From: Prorocentrum cordatum
Lineage: Eukaryota > Sar > Dinophyceae > Prorocentrales > Prorocentraceae
Direction: 5' to 3'
DNA: 64,000 bases
Assembly (NCBI GenBank): GCA_963575745.1
Contig: CAUYUJ010014632.1
Coordinates: forward strand, 188,001-252,000
In this document: piece after piece, positions 7,535-18,880 of the stretch
Numbering within the stretch: the stretch's first letter is position 1
How the letters are laid out: each line of letters starts with the position of its first letter
Translations under genes and position numbers: made by a program
Notes under the pieces: model-generated
Databases searched by the model: none
The model's input: the letters and a program-made list of their open reading frames with translations, nothing else
What the model was told of the DNA's origin: nothing

Positions 7535-10500
7535 ATGACGACGAAGGCGCAGCAGCAGCACCAGCGCAGGCGCAGCAGCAGTGCCAGAGACTGGACTGGT
7601 GACTACGGAGCCATCGGAGGGCGACCCTGGGAGTGGGCCCGTGGGGATGGCCAGCATCACCAACACCAGCACAACGGATACCAGCAGCACAACGCGCAGA
7701 GGCGGCAGCACAGCCAGCAGCAGCAGCAGCAGCAGCCTCAGGCCCACAAGCACCACCACCAGCCAGCCCACCACCAGCACCAGCAAGAGCACCCACAGCA
7801 CCAGCAGCGAAGCGACAGCGCCCAGCACTGGAAGCACAGTGCGCCATGGAGGAGCGCCTCTGCCAGAAGGAGGAGCAGCAGGCGCAGAAGGAGGGACCAG
7901 CACGACGCTCCAGCCTCAACCTACATCGGCAGCTTCCAGTACAGCCCGCAGCAGAAGGCAGTCCTGGACAGCATCACGCCAGTCTCCTTCGCCGTTGCGA
8001 TGGAGCATGAGAGCTGGTCCGCACCTCCAGACGACGAGGAAATGCGGTTCGTGTGGTACAAGACGAAGTGCCACAGGCTGGGACGCCTCTCCGAGAACAT
8101 TGCTGGCGCTAGGCTGGCGGGATTGTGCACATCAAGCCTCGAGCAGGAAGCGGCGATCACTGCCACGAACATCTCCTTCGTCTTGCCCCACAAAGAGCGC
8201 ATGAAGCAGCTCAGGGCTACGCTGGAAAAGCTGGAGGAGGAGCACACCGAGATGGAGAAGCGGCTCAGCAAGATGCTCGACCAGGAGGCGGCGGCCGCCA
8301 GAACCATCAGGGTCTACAAGACCCTGCTGAGGGAAACTAGAGATCAGATGGCAAAGTCAGCGGGTGTGAAGGAGGAATCGTCAGAGGAGGAGGGGAGCCA
8401 AGACCCCACCAGAGGACGCACGCCACACCCGGCTGCGAGGAGGAGGCGCGACCCAGCTGCAGCACTAGCGGCACCAGCCACAGCTCAGCCAGGCAGAGCA
8501 GCGAGTGCCTCCCCGGGACCAGCAACAACTGCACGATCAGCCCCAGCAGCACCAGACGAGATCAAAGACGCCATCAGGAAATTGACCGAGAGGCTCGACC
8601 TGCAGCAGAAAAAGGAACAGCAGCAAAGTGACTTGCTGGCACAGGCAGAGTCTAAGCACAAAAGCGAGCTGAAGGCCTGCGAGCAGACCATGGCGCAAAA
8701 GATGATCCGCACGACTGAAGCGCAGCTGGCCAAGCAGGAGGAGTGGCACACATGGGAGGTCAACGCGCTAAAGCGACACCACAACGCCAAGCTGGAGGAG
8801 GAGGAAGCGAAAGCATACGAGGCGCAGAGAGGCAGCCAGAGGACACAGGAGGAGAGGGCCAAAGGGATGCTCGTGGACTTGCAAAAGCACCTCGAGTTGG
8901 AAAAGAAGATACTACGCGAGGAGATGCACAAGGAAGACCAGAGAAGAGCAGCCATCTACACGCAGCAGGTCGAGAAGGCCAGGCAGGAGGAGCAGGCTGT
9001 GAGACAGATGGCGGCTCAGGAGGCCCAGTGGTACAAGATGGCGCAGGAAAACAATGAAAAGGCGACGCAGGAGATGGCGGAGGCGGAATACCAGGAGCGA
9101 TGCGCCCGGCGCAGCGCTTACAAGGAGGAGGAGTTGCACATCGCAGTGAACTACCAGCAGATGGCCTACGAGCACCAGGAAGAGGCCAACAGGCGCGAAG
9201 CGATGCGGGTCGTCCTGAACTTGGAGCACGCAGCCATCCAGGCGAAGGCGTACGAGATGCAGCACGAGCAGGAAAAGTACTCGGAGCGCGTCGGGGAGCA
9301 CCAGGAGGCGGTGGACAAAGCTCAAAGGATGGAGGAGGTGGCACTGCAGCGCCAAGCAGCAGCCACGAGCGAGCTCCAGGCATTACAGCACCAGCAGGAG
9401 TTGGAGAACCACGTGTCTCAGCAGTACCACAGCACTCTGCAGCACGAGCACCAGCAGGAGATGCAGGCCGCGGTGCAGCACTACGCCCACATCCAGTACA
9501 AGAGGGACACACAGAGGCAGCAGCAACTACAAGACCTCCAACGCGTACATGATCGGCAAACGGCAGGACTCCAGAACGCCCTACGGGACGCCTGGGGAGC
9601 AGGAAGACAAGTGGACGAGGACCTGCTACTCGACATGACGGACGACCTCATGGAAGACCCAGTCACGATTGAGCGTGACCAAGGCATAGCGGAGCAGGAG
9701 GGCAAGTACCAGAGGGAGCAAATGGAGGCAGACCTACTCCGGCTTCTACCTAGCCAGCACGAGCTCCCACATCCCGAACTACCGCCGTACCTCGAGGAGC
9801 TGGCCGAGGTGGGATTTGGAGAGAGGTCTCATACATCGTCGATGCCAACGCCAGAGGAGCCGACCCTCTCGCCGTTCGGCGACCTCAGCTTTCAGGACCG
9901 GAGCTTCGTGCCGAGGCCACCCGCTGAAGAGCGTCCGCTACCACCACCACCACCTCAGCAGCGCCCGCCCATCGAGGAGCACGCCAGCATCGACCCATTT
10001 CTCCACCTGGCCAACCCGGGGCTGGGAGAAAGAGAAAGGGCCGCTACCGAGGAGCCCAGGGAGGAGGGGCTGCTCGACGTGCGGGCGAACAGCGACTGCA
10101 TCCCAATTGGCGAATCCGAGGACGCTGACTTGCAGGATGAAGAGCCGAAGATGGGCCAAGACCTGCGCGAGGAGAACGAGGACGAAGCCCCGACAGACCT
10201 CGCCTCACTCTCACCAGCGCTCCCAGCCGACTCACCAATCCCGACAGAACAGCCCGCGCCAAGGCACATACTTTTCCCACCCGTCACGCCTCTCACGCCA
10301 AACAAGAGCCCAAAACAACGACCACAGCCAGCCAAAACCCCCATGACGACCTTGTTCATCGACCTCAGCCGCGACGAGGAGGCCTGCCCTAGCACACCTC
10401 CACGGATGCCGATTGAGGACATCACGCCCACCGTGCCACACGAGCCACGGCTGCCACCTCCGCGCTTCCACATGGGCACACCAGAGAGGACGAGCTCAGC

Positions 10501-10679
10501 ACCACCTTGCAGAGGCAACCTGAAAGCAGCCAAGAGAGCCCAGGAGGGCGAGGAGCCAGCCTGAAAAAGTCAGGATCTGCGACGCGGACGATGGCTTCGC
10601 GGACCCAGGTCTCAGGGTGGCATCCTTCATCGAGAGCGGCGAGAGCGACCTCGACGGGGGTCGATTGTCAAAAAATTGA
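7535..10679 (+). CDS. Retroelement ORF1: Gln/His-rich, long coiled-coil protein (frameshifted near its end)
   Basis: The start is set at the first ATG in frame (7535), although homology begins convincingly only near 7950. Order of regions: a Gln/His/Arg-rich N-terminus with a run of seven Gln (about 7718-7738); a folded-looking segment around 7950-8130; a first coiled coil (about 8210-8350, 'LEKLEEEHTEMEKRLSKML'); a Pro/Ala/Arg linker; a long heptad-rich coiled coil (about 8560-9650, rich in Glu, Gln and Lys); then an acidic, Pro-rich tail. In its own frame it stops at 10562-10564. The next frame stays meaningful ('KVRICDADDGFADPG') to a stop at 10677-10679, so one extra base near 10550-10560 is likely. 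By analogy with LINE ORF1 proteins it may be an RNA-binding or assembly factor. I see no RRM or CCHC zinc knuckle, so the function is inferred from position. Confidence 0.65.
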
Positions 10680-13065
10680 GAGGGAGTACGCAGGCTGGGG
10701 GGCAACTGGCCCAGACCTGCGTCCAGCCAGCCACACCAGAAGACATTGGGGATATGGGGCCCAGACTCAGAGACCCGTGCGGTGACGAGCCTACGCCCAG
10801 CCACCCCCACCCACGGCCCCTGGCCGCCCGCGCACAATCGCACCTAGCTTCCATCACACAACATAGTTACGCCCAAGCCGATGCGAGCCTTGGGGATGCC
10901 ACATCCGCTTCAGGCCACCAGCGCTCCACTAGGGAGCCTCGACTCAAAAGACGCAGCAGACGAACCATCTGCACTACCAGCTCCCTAGACGCCGCAACTG
11001 TGGGCAAGGGTGGGGACCGCCCACGGGACGGCGACTTCAAGCATGAGCGCTCCAAGCGCGGACCTGAGCGACTCCCTCAGGCCGCGACCCCCCTTGCCAC
11101 CTGGGCTCATGCTGGCAACCAGCACCGCGACTGGGCGAGGCTGCAGCAAGAGTGGGAGAGCTACTCGGGTAGCCAGCCGCAGTGCCAGCAGCGTGGACCA
11201 AGGCGACACCCCTTGGCCATGCCAGGACCGACACCCCACTCCGCGGGAGCTGCGGCGGCCCATGCGGCGCCGCAACCCTGGCTGCACAGCCGCGCGAAGG
11301 CGGACCCAGGCAGCAGGTCGAGACTACCAGAGCCATCTCATCTGGAGGTCTCCCAGCGCCGGGTATCCTGGGGGTATCCCACACTTGCAGTCGACGGAGC
11401 CTGGCCCACGCGCCAACCTCCCGCCACCAGCTATTTTGGCTCGCAAGAAGACCGCAAGACAAGCAGAAAGACCCCAAGGGGGCTGGCTAGTCCACCAGTG
11501 ACAGCCAAATTAAATGCACACACCACGGCACAACTAAGCACTGATCACACCCGACAGATACAGCATGGACCAATACAAGCCGACGAGCTAGAGCAAATCC
11601 AATATACATACCTCGACAGCAACGACAGCAGCCCAGCACCAGCAGAATCGCACCTCAACGACGTCACAGCAGTGGCAACAGCGAGAAGAGTGGCGAAGTG
11701 CAAGAGATTACGCAGACAGGTGCTTAAGGTGGAGAGGCTCCCAGGCCGTGGAGCGATACCGACCAAGAACTCCTTCGAGGCGCTCGCAGACAACAGCAGT
11801 AGCGAGGACGACGCACGGCCAGACAGTACTCAGCCCCTTGGAACTGAACAACCTGAGGAGCAGGACTTGGAAGCCGCCATCGGGTGCCCGAATCGAGAGC
11901 GCCGCTGCGGCCGCTCGAGTATGCGTACTACTTGGAGGCCAACGTCTCGGTCCACAGCAGCAGAGCATACTCAATACGCAGACGAGTCCAAACAACACAA
12001 TGCACCGACCAGGACCTGTCTGCGTTGGCGTGTCAGCGCGGGGCCGCCTCACACTGCAAGGCCGCCGACGGGCGGACCTGCTCTCCCCGAGCAGCTGCGG
12101 GTTGACTCCCCCTTGCAGGTGCGAAGGCGCGAGGGCATGCCTCCGACGGGAGGGTGGTCGAAGCCTTGCCCTCGCGTCAGCGATGTCGTGCTGGGGCGCG
12201 CAACCAGGTCCAACGAGCACCAAGCAACTACAACTCCACCACCGACTCCAGCCATAGCAAGCGTAGACCCCAACGAGCACCGGGCAGAGCCAACTCCACT
12301 CACTCTTCCACCGCCGACTCCAAGTGACCCCCCTGACGGCATAACTCATCGTCTACGTGACAGCATGCTCCATGCCCAATCACACGAGCCCCTGCTCAGT
12401 CAGGCCGTGCGGGCTGGATCGGACAACTTGAACGCCGATGAGGTGTGCTGCCAATCACCACCGATCCCGCGGGAGAGGAGCACGACGCGGGCGGGGCCCA
12501 CGCCCTATAAGCCAGCCGACCACGTGGAGCCCGAGCAGCCATTCCCAGCCAGCACGAAAAACACAAGACAACACCTACAACCCCAGAGGGACGTACAATC
12601 CCGACGAGCAATGCTGCCATTCAGGTGCTACCACGGCGCTATCGGACACCCGACTGGACAGCGCCAATCCACCCTCGCACCACACCGCCGTGCAACCACA
12701 GCCATGCACCCCTTCCGTATTCCAACTAGGCGCAGCATAACTGCAGACGGTGCTCAAGACAATCAACGCACTAGCAATGAGTGCGAACACAGCGACGACT
12801 ACCTGCGATGCGAGCGCAGGAGGCGACGCCGACAAAGAACCAGACCAGCAACACACGGACAAGTGCACAAAACCGACCTGCGCGGCGGCAGCAGCAGCAT
12901 TCAGCGACGCTGTGCCAATATTGGATCACCACAGTTTCTACCGACGCAGTTCCAACAACACGTCCAGAAGCTGACATGGCACTACGACCTCGAGGAACAC
13001 GACTTGCACGAGCACACCAGGCTGGCGGTGAGGCACCTCGCCCCCCCGAGACCCTCGGCGTCTGT

Positions 13066-13522
13066 GAAGCGGCACTACTACTTCACCGACGCGTCCTACC
13101 ACGCCAAGGCGCCAGGCACATCGGCATGGGCAGTGGTACACCTGAGGGAAGACGACCAGGGCATCGCCTACTACAGACACACGCACTCCAACCATGCCCT
13201 GTCAGTCAGCGAGGAAATGGCCAACAACATCACCTCCAGTACCAGCCCCGAATTGGGAGCGTTGCTCTGGGCAGGTATCGCATGTATCCAAGAGGACGAT
13301 GAGCAGGATATCGTCATCATCGGCGACAACACCGCGGCCCTGGGAGCGGCAGCTGGAACATCGAGGATCAGATCGTGCAGGAACCGCCCACTCGCGAGGT
13401 TCACGCGTATATTATTCCAGCAGCTCCAGCTCACCAAGGTCATCAGCTTCGAACGCACACATGCTCATCGAGATGCCCCCCTGGAATGAAGCAGCAGATA
13501 TTTTGTCAAAATATGCGGCACT
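13066..13522 (+). other. RNase H domain of ORF2
   Basis: Ribonuclease H fold, which removes RNA from the RNA:DNA hybrid during element copying. Visible core residues: Asp in 'YYFTDASY' (codon 13088), Glu in 'SPELGALLW' (13250), Asp in 'IIGDNTAALGAA' (13325) and the His region 'HAHRDAP' (13466). The terminal 'WNEAADILSKY' helix, typical after the last active-site residue, continues in the next frame after the C6 run at 13476-13481. The domain lies upstream of the endonuclease; in most non-LTR elements with an RNase H it follows the RT. Confidence 0.85.
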
Positions 13523-13732
13523 CCAACCAGCGCCACCACCACCCGCGGAAGAGCTAGTGGACATAGTACGATATAACAGCACGCTCGAATGGGCCTGGAT
13601 GGACAACCCAGCTTGCAAGGATCTACATGCTTACCCAACCTGGAGGCACGGACAGCTCGAGGAGCACGTTGCACCCCAGTTGGCTGAAGCAGACCACATC
13701 CCTGACCTTACCGCAGACAGCTACAACAAGGG

Positions 13733-14595
13733 CATGCTGAAGCTCAACATCGTGCAGTACAACGCTCAGTCCATGGTAGGCGACTTCACCTCCACAGACC
13801 TGCACCTGGACATCTCCAGCAAGGGGGCTCTGGTCAGAGCCCAACTCTTGGACCTTCAGGTCCACGTCGCAGGGCTGCAGGAGACTCGCTGTAAGGAGGC
13901 CGTATTGGCTGGACATGGTTTCATCAACATCCAGAGCGAGGCGCAGAACGGCAATTGGGGACGCGCGTTACTACTCAACGTGGAGATCCCGTACGGACAG
14001 CTCAAAGGGAAAGACCTGTACTTCAAGCAGTCCCAGCTCACAAAACTGCACTCTTCGGCCAGGATACTCTTTGTCCGCGTGCATGCCCCTTTGTTCCACC
14101 ACGTCATCGCCGTTGCTCACGCCCCGTACCAGAAGGCCAAGGACATCAGCGGTTGGTGGGAACACTTCAGAGCTGTGTGACACATGGAAGCCAGAGTTCC
14201 TGCTCGTCGACGCGAATGCCAAACTAGGACACAAGGATGGAGAGGACACACTGTGGCTGGGCCAGAAGGGCCCAAACCAGCTGTCAGACAAGAATGGGCA
14301 CGAATTCCATGAGTCTGTCGCCAGATGCCACCTACACGTCGTCAACACATACTACGGGAACAGCGACGACTACACATACCACAAGAACGGAGTCTCCAAC
14401 CGCATCGACTACGTCGCCATGGCTCCCTGCCTGTTCAAGTGCGTCGCAGCTTGCACTGTGCTGAGGGATTTCCAAAAGCCGGCCGCCAAGAAAAAGAACG
14501 AGTACAGCAAGCAGAGGAGCAATGGCGCTCAGAACGGCTACGACACGACCACAGATCACCTGCCCGTGCTGGTTGAAGTCGTGGGCGACATCATC
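13733..14595 (+). other. APE-type endonuclease domain of ORF2
   Basis: Apurinic/apyrimidinic-like endonuclease, which nicks target DNA for target-primed reverse transcription. Motifs in order: 'LNIVQYNAQSM' (Asn), 'VAGLQETRC' (metal-binding Glu, codon 13881), 'VRVHAP' and 'VAHAPYQK', then after a +1 shift 'LLVDANAKLG' (Asp 14209, Asn 14215), 'SNRIDYVAMA', and 'TTDHLPVLVE' (Asp-His, 14554-14559). All main catalytic residues are present. A linker with 'LEWAWMDNP' (about 13590) joins it to the RNase H. Confidence 0.88.
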
Positions 14596-15429
14596 GGACG
14601 CCACCGCAATTTGAAGGGAACCGCTCAGCTGGACACAAACAAACTCAAGAACCCAGAGTGCATCACCGCATTCAAGCAGGACCTGAACAACACCAGATTA
14701 CCACCATGGAAGGCAGACGCCAATGAACATTATCACGAGACGGCGGGACTCATTGCCGAGAAGACGAAGCAGCATTTCGGACGGGACCCGCTTACACCTT
14801 GCAACGCCAATTTCAGAGGCCAGCATGCGATTATTGCGACTGCGCAGATATGCTGAGAGCTCCACGCGGACCTACACGAACAATGGGGATCCAGCACCAC
14901 TAGAAGTGTTCCGCAAGAGGCTCTGCTACGAGGCGTCGGTCTACGCCCGCGTTGAAGACAGCTGGTTTAGCTCAGTGGCAGCCCTTGCGGGCGCCTGCCA
15001 GCTCAGCCGCACCGCCGGCTGCCTCGGCATCGCGCACGACGCCGCAAGGTTTTTCATCGCCCACACTAGGGGCACGTTCAGGCACCAGCTGAGTACCGAC
15101 CGCAACCAGTACTTCCACGACCTCGGTAGCAAATTGGCGGACAGCAGAACAGCAAGGGACGCCAGGACCGAGTGGCAGCGGACCAAGAAGATTCTGATCC
15201 ACGGCGGCCGCAAACCAAAATACGACAGTGCGCTACCCACCATGCAGCAGCCCGACGGTACCATCATGGGCAGCCAGAGCGAGATCAGCCGTGCCACGCT
15301 GCAGCACTTCGCCAAGATCGAGTCAGCAGACATCAGGGACAAGTACGACCTCGCGGACCGCTACAACTGCAGCCGTACCCACAGATCACCACCCGACGAG
15401 GTTTCGCAGCACCTACTCATGACACTCAA

Positions 15430-16450
15430 CGACCTGGTGGAGAGCTTCGCGGACGGCAAGAAGGGTCGAGCAGGAGGACCCGATGGCAACCTGGACGACA
15501 TCCTCAAGCTCGCGCCGGAGACGGCCCGCCACTGGTATCCTGTCGCCCTGAAGACGATCTTGCGAGGCCGCGAACCAATCCAATTCAAGGCAGGTATCGC
15601 AGTGAAGCTTCACAAGGGCAGCGGCACTAGGGCCCTACTGGAGTACTACAGGTCGATCCTCCTCAACAACACAGTGGCCAAGCACTACCATGAGTGGCTC
15701 CGCTCAACGACGTTGAGGGTCTGCAGCTGCCTGCTGAGAGTCACTCAGCATGGCGGAATCCCGAAGAAGTCAGGCGCGCACCCCACCCACACCATCAAAA
15801 CGTTCTTCGGGATCTGCAGGCGAATGCGTCTCAGCGCCGTCGGCATCCCGTTGGACCTCCGACAGGCCTTCTACTCTGTCATCCGCGAGTTCGTGCTGGG
15901 GCGGGAGGGTGAGAAGCCCTGGCTTCAAAAGGTGTTGGCAGGAGGCGACCCACCTGAATGGCTCATGCCCGCCATCCAGCAGTTGATCTCAGCACCGGGC
16001 TACTTAGCGCTCAACGACGTAGACGAGAACCTTCGCTTTCAGCTGGAAGAAGCACACGACATGACATTCTTCCAAGTACGGGGAGATGAGCTCTGCGCAG
16101 AGAGCCGCAAGGGCACACGCCCAGGCAACGGCCTGGCCGACCTCATCTTCAACATCAGCTTCGCGCACGCCCTGGGCCCGCTGGAGCAGGAGCTACACTC
16201 GGGGGGGTACTCATTGCAGCTACCACCAGCGGGAGATCAAGCCATTACCACTACAGGCCAGCTCCGAGATCACGAAGGGACCCTGCCAGAAGTATCCTCC
16301 ATGGACGATGCGACATTCCTGTGCGTACTCAGGGATAACACAAAAATCGAGAGCAGCATCTTTGATATATTGTCCATCATTGCGAGGAGACTCAAGATCT
16401 CCGGGCACGACCTACACCCCAAGAAGACCAAAGCTCTGCTGCATATAGAC
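15430..16450 (+). other. Reverse transcriptase domain of ORF2
   Basis: RNA-dependent DNA polymerase. Visible blocks: 'GRAGGPDGNLDD' (about 15463), 'AGIAVKLHKGSGT' and 'YRSILLNN' (fingers), motif A 'GIPLDLRQAFYSV' (Asp codon 15854), motif B 'KGTRPGNGLADLIFN', motif C 'SSMDDATFL' (Asp-Asp 16304-16309, with Met in place of the usual aromatic), then 'LKISGHDLHPKKTKALL' (motifs D/E). A stop codon (16460-16462) follows directly. Thumb-like sequence resumes in the same frame ('ALAQSKLTYDCEVWGPL', about 16730). Confidence 0.9.
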
Positions 16451-17289
16451 GGGCACGCCTAACAGCATATCAATGCGAAGATTTTCCAGACAAACCACAT
16501 CATATTGCACCGCGAGGACTGCCAGCTGCTGACCAGCATTGATGCCACCACAGCTGAAGTCACGACTCAGGGACTCACATTTGGCAATAGTGTGGCCAGT
16601 GACGGCGGTGAGGGGCCGAATCTTATGAGACGCATCATCGATCACAGATCTGCAGAGGGGCCTTTGAAGAAGTCCATCTTCCGACTGCCGCACATCGACC
16701 TCAAAGCCAAGATGCGGTACCTCACGGCCCTGGCGCAGAGCAAGCTGACCTACGACTGCGAAGTATGGGGGCCGTTGACAGTACAACAGAAGCAGATGCT
16801 GCAGAGCAGACACATGGCGAGCCTTCGAGCCGTCGCACGGCAACAGCGACACGGCGCGGGGCACGTACATACCTTGGACGACGAAATATACTTGATATGT
16901 GATGAAGTACCGATCCACATGTACCTGCGCCGACGACGCCTGATGTACCTGGTCAGAATGGTGCATGCGGACACGCCTTTTCTTCACCGTCTCATCGACG
17001 AGCTCTGGGAGGACAGTAAAGCCTGGAATGTACTCATCGTCGAGGATCTGGATTGGATAGGAAGATTCCTACTAGACGACGAGGACATTGGCAGCGACAT
17101 CAGGGGCCTTGTACGATGGTTACGAACACAGCAAGAGCACGCCGCACAAGCCATGATTACGCGTGCATGGCTCAGGTACAAGGCATGGCAGCACGACATA
17201 TATCGACATCGGATATGGCAAAGGCAGTTGCACCGGCTTGCGCAAGACTTTGGACTGACCACGCCCAACTTCGATGGACGGCCACCTGC

Positions 17290-17500
17290 ACAACACAGTG
17301 GCTGCATATGCTATGAGTGTGGCAAGATCCTAAAAATTCGGGGAGCATGGAAGCGCCACCGCACCATGGAGCACATCGGCTATGACCTCCCCGAATTACT
17401 CGCCCGTTCGACAACCTGCCCTGGGTGCAGGAAGGACTTCATCACGCGATCGCGCATACTCAAGCACCTGAGAAGGTGCCCCAGGTGCCTGGCTGTACTC
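17290..17500 (+). other. Two zinc-finger motifs in ORF2
   Basis: First: 'CICYECGKILKIRGAWKRH' followed by 'RTMEH', a C2H2 arrangement. Second: 'CPGCRKDFITRSRILKHL' followed by 'RRCPRC', a C2HC-like arrangement. Zinc fingers after the RT are common in non-LTR elements and are thought to bind target DNA or template RNA. An Ala/Pro/Gln-rich linker follows to about 17750. Confidence 0.75.
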
Positions 17501-17754
17501 CAAGCAATTGAAGTTCCAATGGACTTGCAGGAGGCAGCCGAACGCCGAGAAGAAGAACGAGAGGCGGTGGCGACGAGGAAGGCAATGGGTCATGGAGCTA
17601 CTAAGGCGTTGGTGCCTGTTCAAGAGGTCATGCGCATCAAGCTCGCCGACCACGTCGAACAACATCAGCTCCAGCTCTCGCCTGCGCCGCCCGCAGCAGC
17701 GGCCCCTCAAGCAGCGGCGCCACCAGCAAGGCCATGCGCACCGAGCAGGTCCAT

Positions 17755-18656
17755 GGTTACTACTGCTATGTTCTTGCTGCACCTTTTTTCAGGTAGACGC
17801 CGAGTGGAGGATTTCAAGCACCACTTCGAGATGAGCATTCGGGAATGCAATTTGGTAGTACTATCAATCGACGTGCAGATAGACCCCGACAAAGGCGACC
17901 TGACGAAGCCAGACGTCGTCGAGTTTTGGCGCGCTGCGATGCGACAGGGCAAAATATTCGGCATCGTAGCTGGCCCCCCCATGCGAGACGCGGTGCTCAT
18001 CGCGCTGGCACGCCGCCGAGGGCAAAGCTCCATGCCCACTACGTACACACGACTTCCCCTGGGGCATACATGCAGCCAATCAAGCGGAGCTTCAACAGCT
18101 AGCACTAGCCAACGAGCTGTGCAGGACAGCCTTACTACTCATCACCACTGGCTTGCAGTACAATGTGTCCGCTGTACTCGAGCATCCTGCTCCAGCTACT
18201 TGGTGTCCTCGAGCGCCGAGCAGCTGGCAGCGAGCGGAGACGCTTTGGCTGTTGGAGCAGACGAATGTCAAACTACACTACATCGACCAGTGCCAGTTTG
18301 GGCAGGCCGCGCGAAAGCCAACATGTCTGATGGCGGTGCACCTCAGCGAACTCACACAAGAGCTTGAGGCAGTACCTGGGGGACAGCTGTGCCGACATAA
18401 CGGACACGACAGAGCTTGCGGACGAGACGGCCAGGGCGGCTGGAGGACCGCCCCCCTCAAAGAATATCCGTCAAAGTTGTGCAAGGCAATGGCAACGGCC
18501 TTCGCAGTCCATTGGGGGCAGCTCGCTGACGAAGAGGCACTGTGGGCCGAAACGGATGAATGCTATCACAGGTTTTATGCCCCCCTGGACTACTACATCG
18601 AGCCAGAGCAGCTGGGCCACGACTGTCACAGGACATGGGGCAACCACCGGCGCTAG
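17755..18656 (+). other. C-terminal methyltransferase-like domain of ORF2
   Basis: 'FLLHLFSGRRRVEDF' resembles the SAM-binding loop (motif I, DLFaGxGG) of C5-cytosine methyltransferases. 'VVLSIDVQIDPDKGDLT' would fit motifs II/III. 'GIVAGPP' followed, after removal of one base from the C7 run 17974-17980, by Cys-Glu-Thr matches motif IV (GPPC, catalytic Cys). The next frame stays coherent for about 225 codons to TAG 18654-18656, with 'YNVSAVLEHPAPATWCP', 'YIDQCQFGQAARKPT' and 'TAPLKEYPSKLC'. I recognise this block from other dinoflagellate predicted proteins. Methyltransferase activity is inference: later motifs (ENV, QxRxR) are not evident. Confidence 0.65.
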
Positions 18657-18880
18657 CAGATGACGCAGCAGCGCGCGGTATTACGACTGCCTGCACAAAT
18701 ATTTGGGATAAACTGTTGTCTGTAATATTTCATATTTGCCTGTCCACGGGACGGACCATCAGATTGCAGATTGGTGCGCAGATTGGCAGCTTTACAGATT
18801 GGATTGCAGATGGTACTACAGAATGGAGTACAGATTGGTAATATTACAGAGTGGCAGCAGGCGAGAGAGGGTCAGCGTAC
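18657..18880 (+). repeat. Retroelement 3' tail with CAGATTGG repeats
   Basis: After the ORF2 stop a lower-GC stretch leads into clustered 'CAGATTG(G)' motifs (about 18760-18865; at least six near-copies spaced 10-25 bp). Short tandem repeats at the 3' end are known for several LINE clades. No poly(A) was seen. Confidence 0.55.

Larger units (their letters stand above)
10754..18656 (+). pseudogene. Retroelement ORF2: RNase H / endonuclease / reverse transcriptase / zinc finger / methyltransferase-like polyprotein
   Basis: The first ATG (10754) is 75 nt after the corrected ORF1 stop, and the last stop is TAG 18654-18656, giving about 2,600 codons. The first 770 codons are low-complexity, with one coherent stretch (about 11570-11890, including 'TKNSFEALADNSSSEDD'). 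Domains then follow: RNase H, APE endonuclease, RT, two zinc fingers, and a 'LHLFSGRRR...GPP' domain. The frame shifts by +1 four times: in a C6 run at 13476-13481, near 14150-14170, near 14775-14805, and in a C7 run at 17974-17980. One in-frame TAA lies at 16460-16462, which could be CAA to TAA. Catalytic residues are intact in every enzymatic domain except where frameshifts intervene. So this is either a young dead copy or a live copy blurred by assembly errors. It is a non-LTR element: there is no integrase, aspartic protease or LTR. Confidence 0.85.

Noticed and set aside
7581-9550. Alternative genes on other frames and the minus strand over ORF1
   Set aside because: Shadow frames of a Gln/Glu-rich coding region. 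Only one frame keeps a coherent coiled-coil pattern across 8.0-10.5 kb.
11425-11450. Possible second spliced-leader relic ('ATTTTGGCTCGCAAG')
   Set aside because: Only the central 10-11 bases agree, and it lies within the coherent ORF2 frame. Probably chance.
13470-17985. Programmed +1 frameshifting as the cause of the frame changes
   Set aside because: Five shifts in one element, two of them inside enzyme domains and without shared slippery signals, fit indels or sequencing errors better than recoding.
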